Part shown: positions 63,444 through 64,000 of the stretch, piece by piece
Layout: each line of letters starts with the position of its first letter
How positions within the stretch are numbered: the stretch's first letter is position 1
DNA from: Pelomonas sp. Root405
Lineage (GTDB): Bacteria > Pseudomonadota > Gammaproteobacteria > Burkholderiales > Burkholderiaceae_C
NCBI RefSeq assembly: GCF_001425165.1
Contig: NZ_LMDU01000002.1
Coordinates: 81,599-145,598 of the forward strand
DNA length: 64,000 nt
Reading direction: 5' to 3'
The notes under the pieces: model-generated
Told to the model about the DNA's origin: nothing
What the model saw: only the letters and a program-made list of their open reading frames with translations
Databases searched by the model: none
Position numbers and translations under genes: made by a program

Positions 63444-64000
63444 ATGTCGTGGCTCCAGAAGGCGAAGCCGCAGGACGTGAGCGACAGGCCGCCTCTCAGG
63501 CTCTCAGCCATGGACTCGAAGGTGCTCCAGCAGTCGCCGCCCCAGTGCACGGGGAAGCGCTGGCCGGAGGCGTAGGTGGAGCGGGCGAAGACGATGGCGT
63601 CCTTGCCCTGCACTTCTTGCAGCAGTTCGAAGACGGCTTCGTTGTATTGCAGCGCGTAGAGGTTGTGCATCTCGACGGGGTCGGAGCCGTCGAAGTAGGT
63701 CACGCCTTCGCTCGGGATGCGCTCGCCGAAGTCGGTCTTGAAGCAGTCAGCGCCTTGCGCGATGAGGCGACGCAGGTGGCTCTGGTACCAGGTCTTGGCG
63801 GCGGGGTTCGTGAAGTCCACGATGGCCATGCCGGGCTGCCACTGGTCGGTCTGGAAGGTCAGGCCGTTGGTTCGCTTGATGAAGTAGCCGTTCTTCACGC
63901 CTTCGGCGAACAGCGGCGACTTCTGCGCCACATACGGGTTGATCCACAAGCTGATCTTCAGGCCCTTGTCGTGCAGCCGCTGGAGCATGGCCTCGGGCTC

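Larger units (their letters stand above)
62449..64000 (-). pseudogene. GH31 alpha-xylosidase (YicI-like), 5' end outside window, broken by two tandem duplications
   Basis: The minus strand enters the window already inside the catalytic domain (EPEAMLQRLHDKGLKISLWINPY). Nucleophile Asp is in CFKTDFGERIP and acid/base Asp in HWGGDCW, with MAESLRGGLS and FWSHDIGGFEG also like E. coli YicI, an alpha-xylosidase of xyloglucan oligosaccharides. A perfect 156-bp tandem copy (63132-63443) repeats 52 residues in frame within the barrel. A perfect 100-bp copy (62770-62968) shifts the frame, so the true C-terminus (HGFLSMPLYAAPG to RELRWGD) is in another frame and ends at 62449. As assembled the product would be defective; collapsing both copies restores a normal gene. 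Confidence 0.9.

Overview
The window is high-GC, tightly packed proteobacterial chromosome. Several things point to a betaproteobacterium of the order Burkholderiales, probably the Roseateles/Pelomonas/Mitsuaria/Rubrivivax group: the housekeeping genes hemW-rdgB-rph-PP2C-kinase-yicC and gmk-rpoZ-spoT-greB, four PEP-CTERM proteins, and large TonB-dependent receptors. The genus is an inference from gene content. No rRNA, tRNA, CRISPR array, insertion sequence or prophage was recognised, and no gap between genes exceeds 300 bases.

Layout. 1-3.3 kb: end of a cheB gene, a small secreted protein, a LysR regulator and hemW. 3.3-7.5 kb: a tight minus-strand operon (Ser/Thr kinase, PP2C phosphatase, rph, rdgB, hemW), with yicC divergent. 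7.5-36 kb: an accessory stretch. It holds a PEP-CTERM protein, a chemoreceptor broken by an in-frame amber codon, stress-type small membrane and periplasmic proteins, a ferritin-like protein, a zinc metallopeptidase/transglutaminase pair, and unknown genes. It also holds a TonB receptor translationally coupled to a hybrid histidine kinase, two lipoprotein hydrolases, an AAC(3)-I-type acetyltransferase, a CadC-like regulator divergent from a di-haem cytochrome, a DNA glycosylase, a chromate transporter, an ion channel, and a lipid kinase/phosphoesterase pair. 36-39 kb: gmk, rpoZ and spoT. 39-45 kb: a 1263-residue TonB receptor with a Sel1-repeat partner, then greB.

46.5-64 kb is a carbohydrate locus. 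An SDR, a fumarylacetoacetate-hydrolase-fold enzyme and an L-fuconate dehydratase form the lower non-phosphorylated L-fucose pathway. They are followed by a PEP-CTERM protein, a GH2 glycosidase, a GH2 fused to a CE4 deacetylase, a GH9 beta-glucanase and a chemoreceptor. On the opposite strand lie a GH31 alpha-xylosidase (running off the window) and a third GH2. Together these enzymes fit depolymerisation of acetylated, fucosylated xyloglucan with chemotaxis towards its products; the substrate is inferred. Pairs of GntR/FCD-type operator sites (TGGT-N3-ACC) precede both the fuc operon and the PEP-CTERM gene, suggesting one regulon.

Most notable: the GH2-CE4 fusion, the shared operators, the Sel1 protein carrying a receptor-like TonB-box motif, the receptor-kinase ATGA overlap, and two perfect tandem duplications (156 bp in frame, 100 bp frame-breaking) in the GH31 gene that may be assembly errors.
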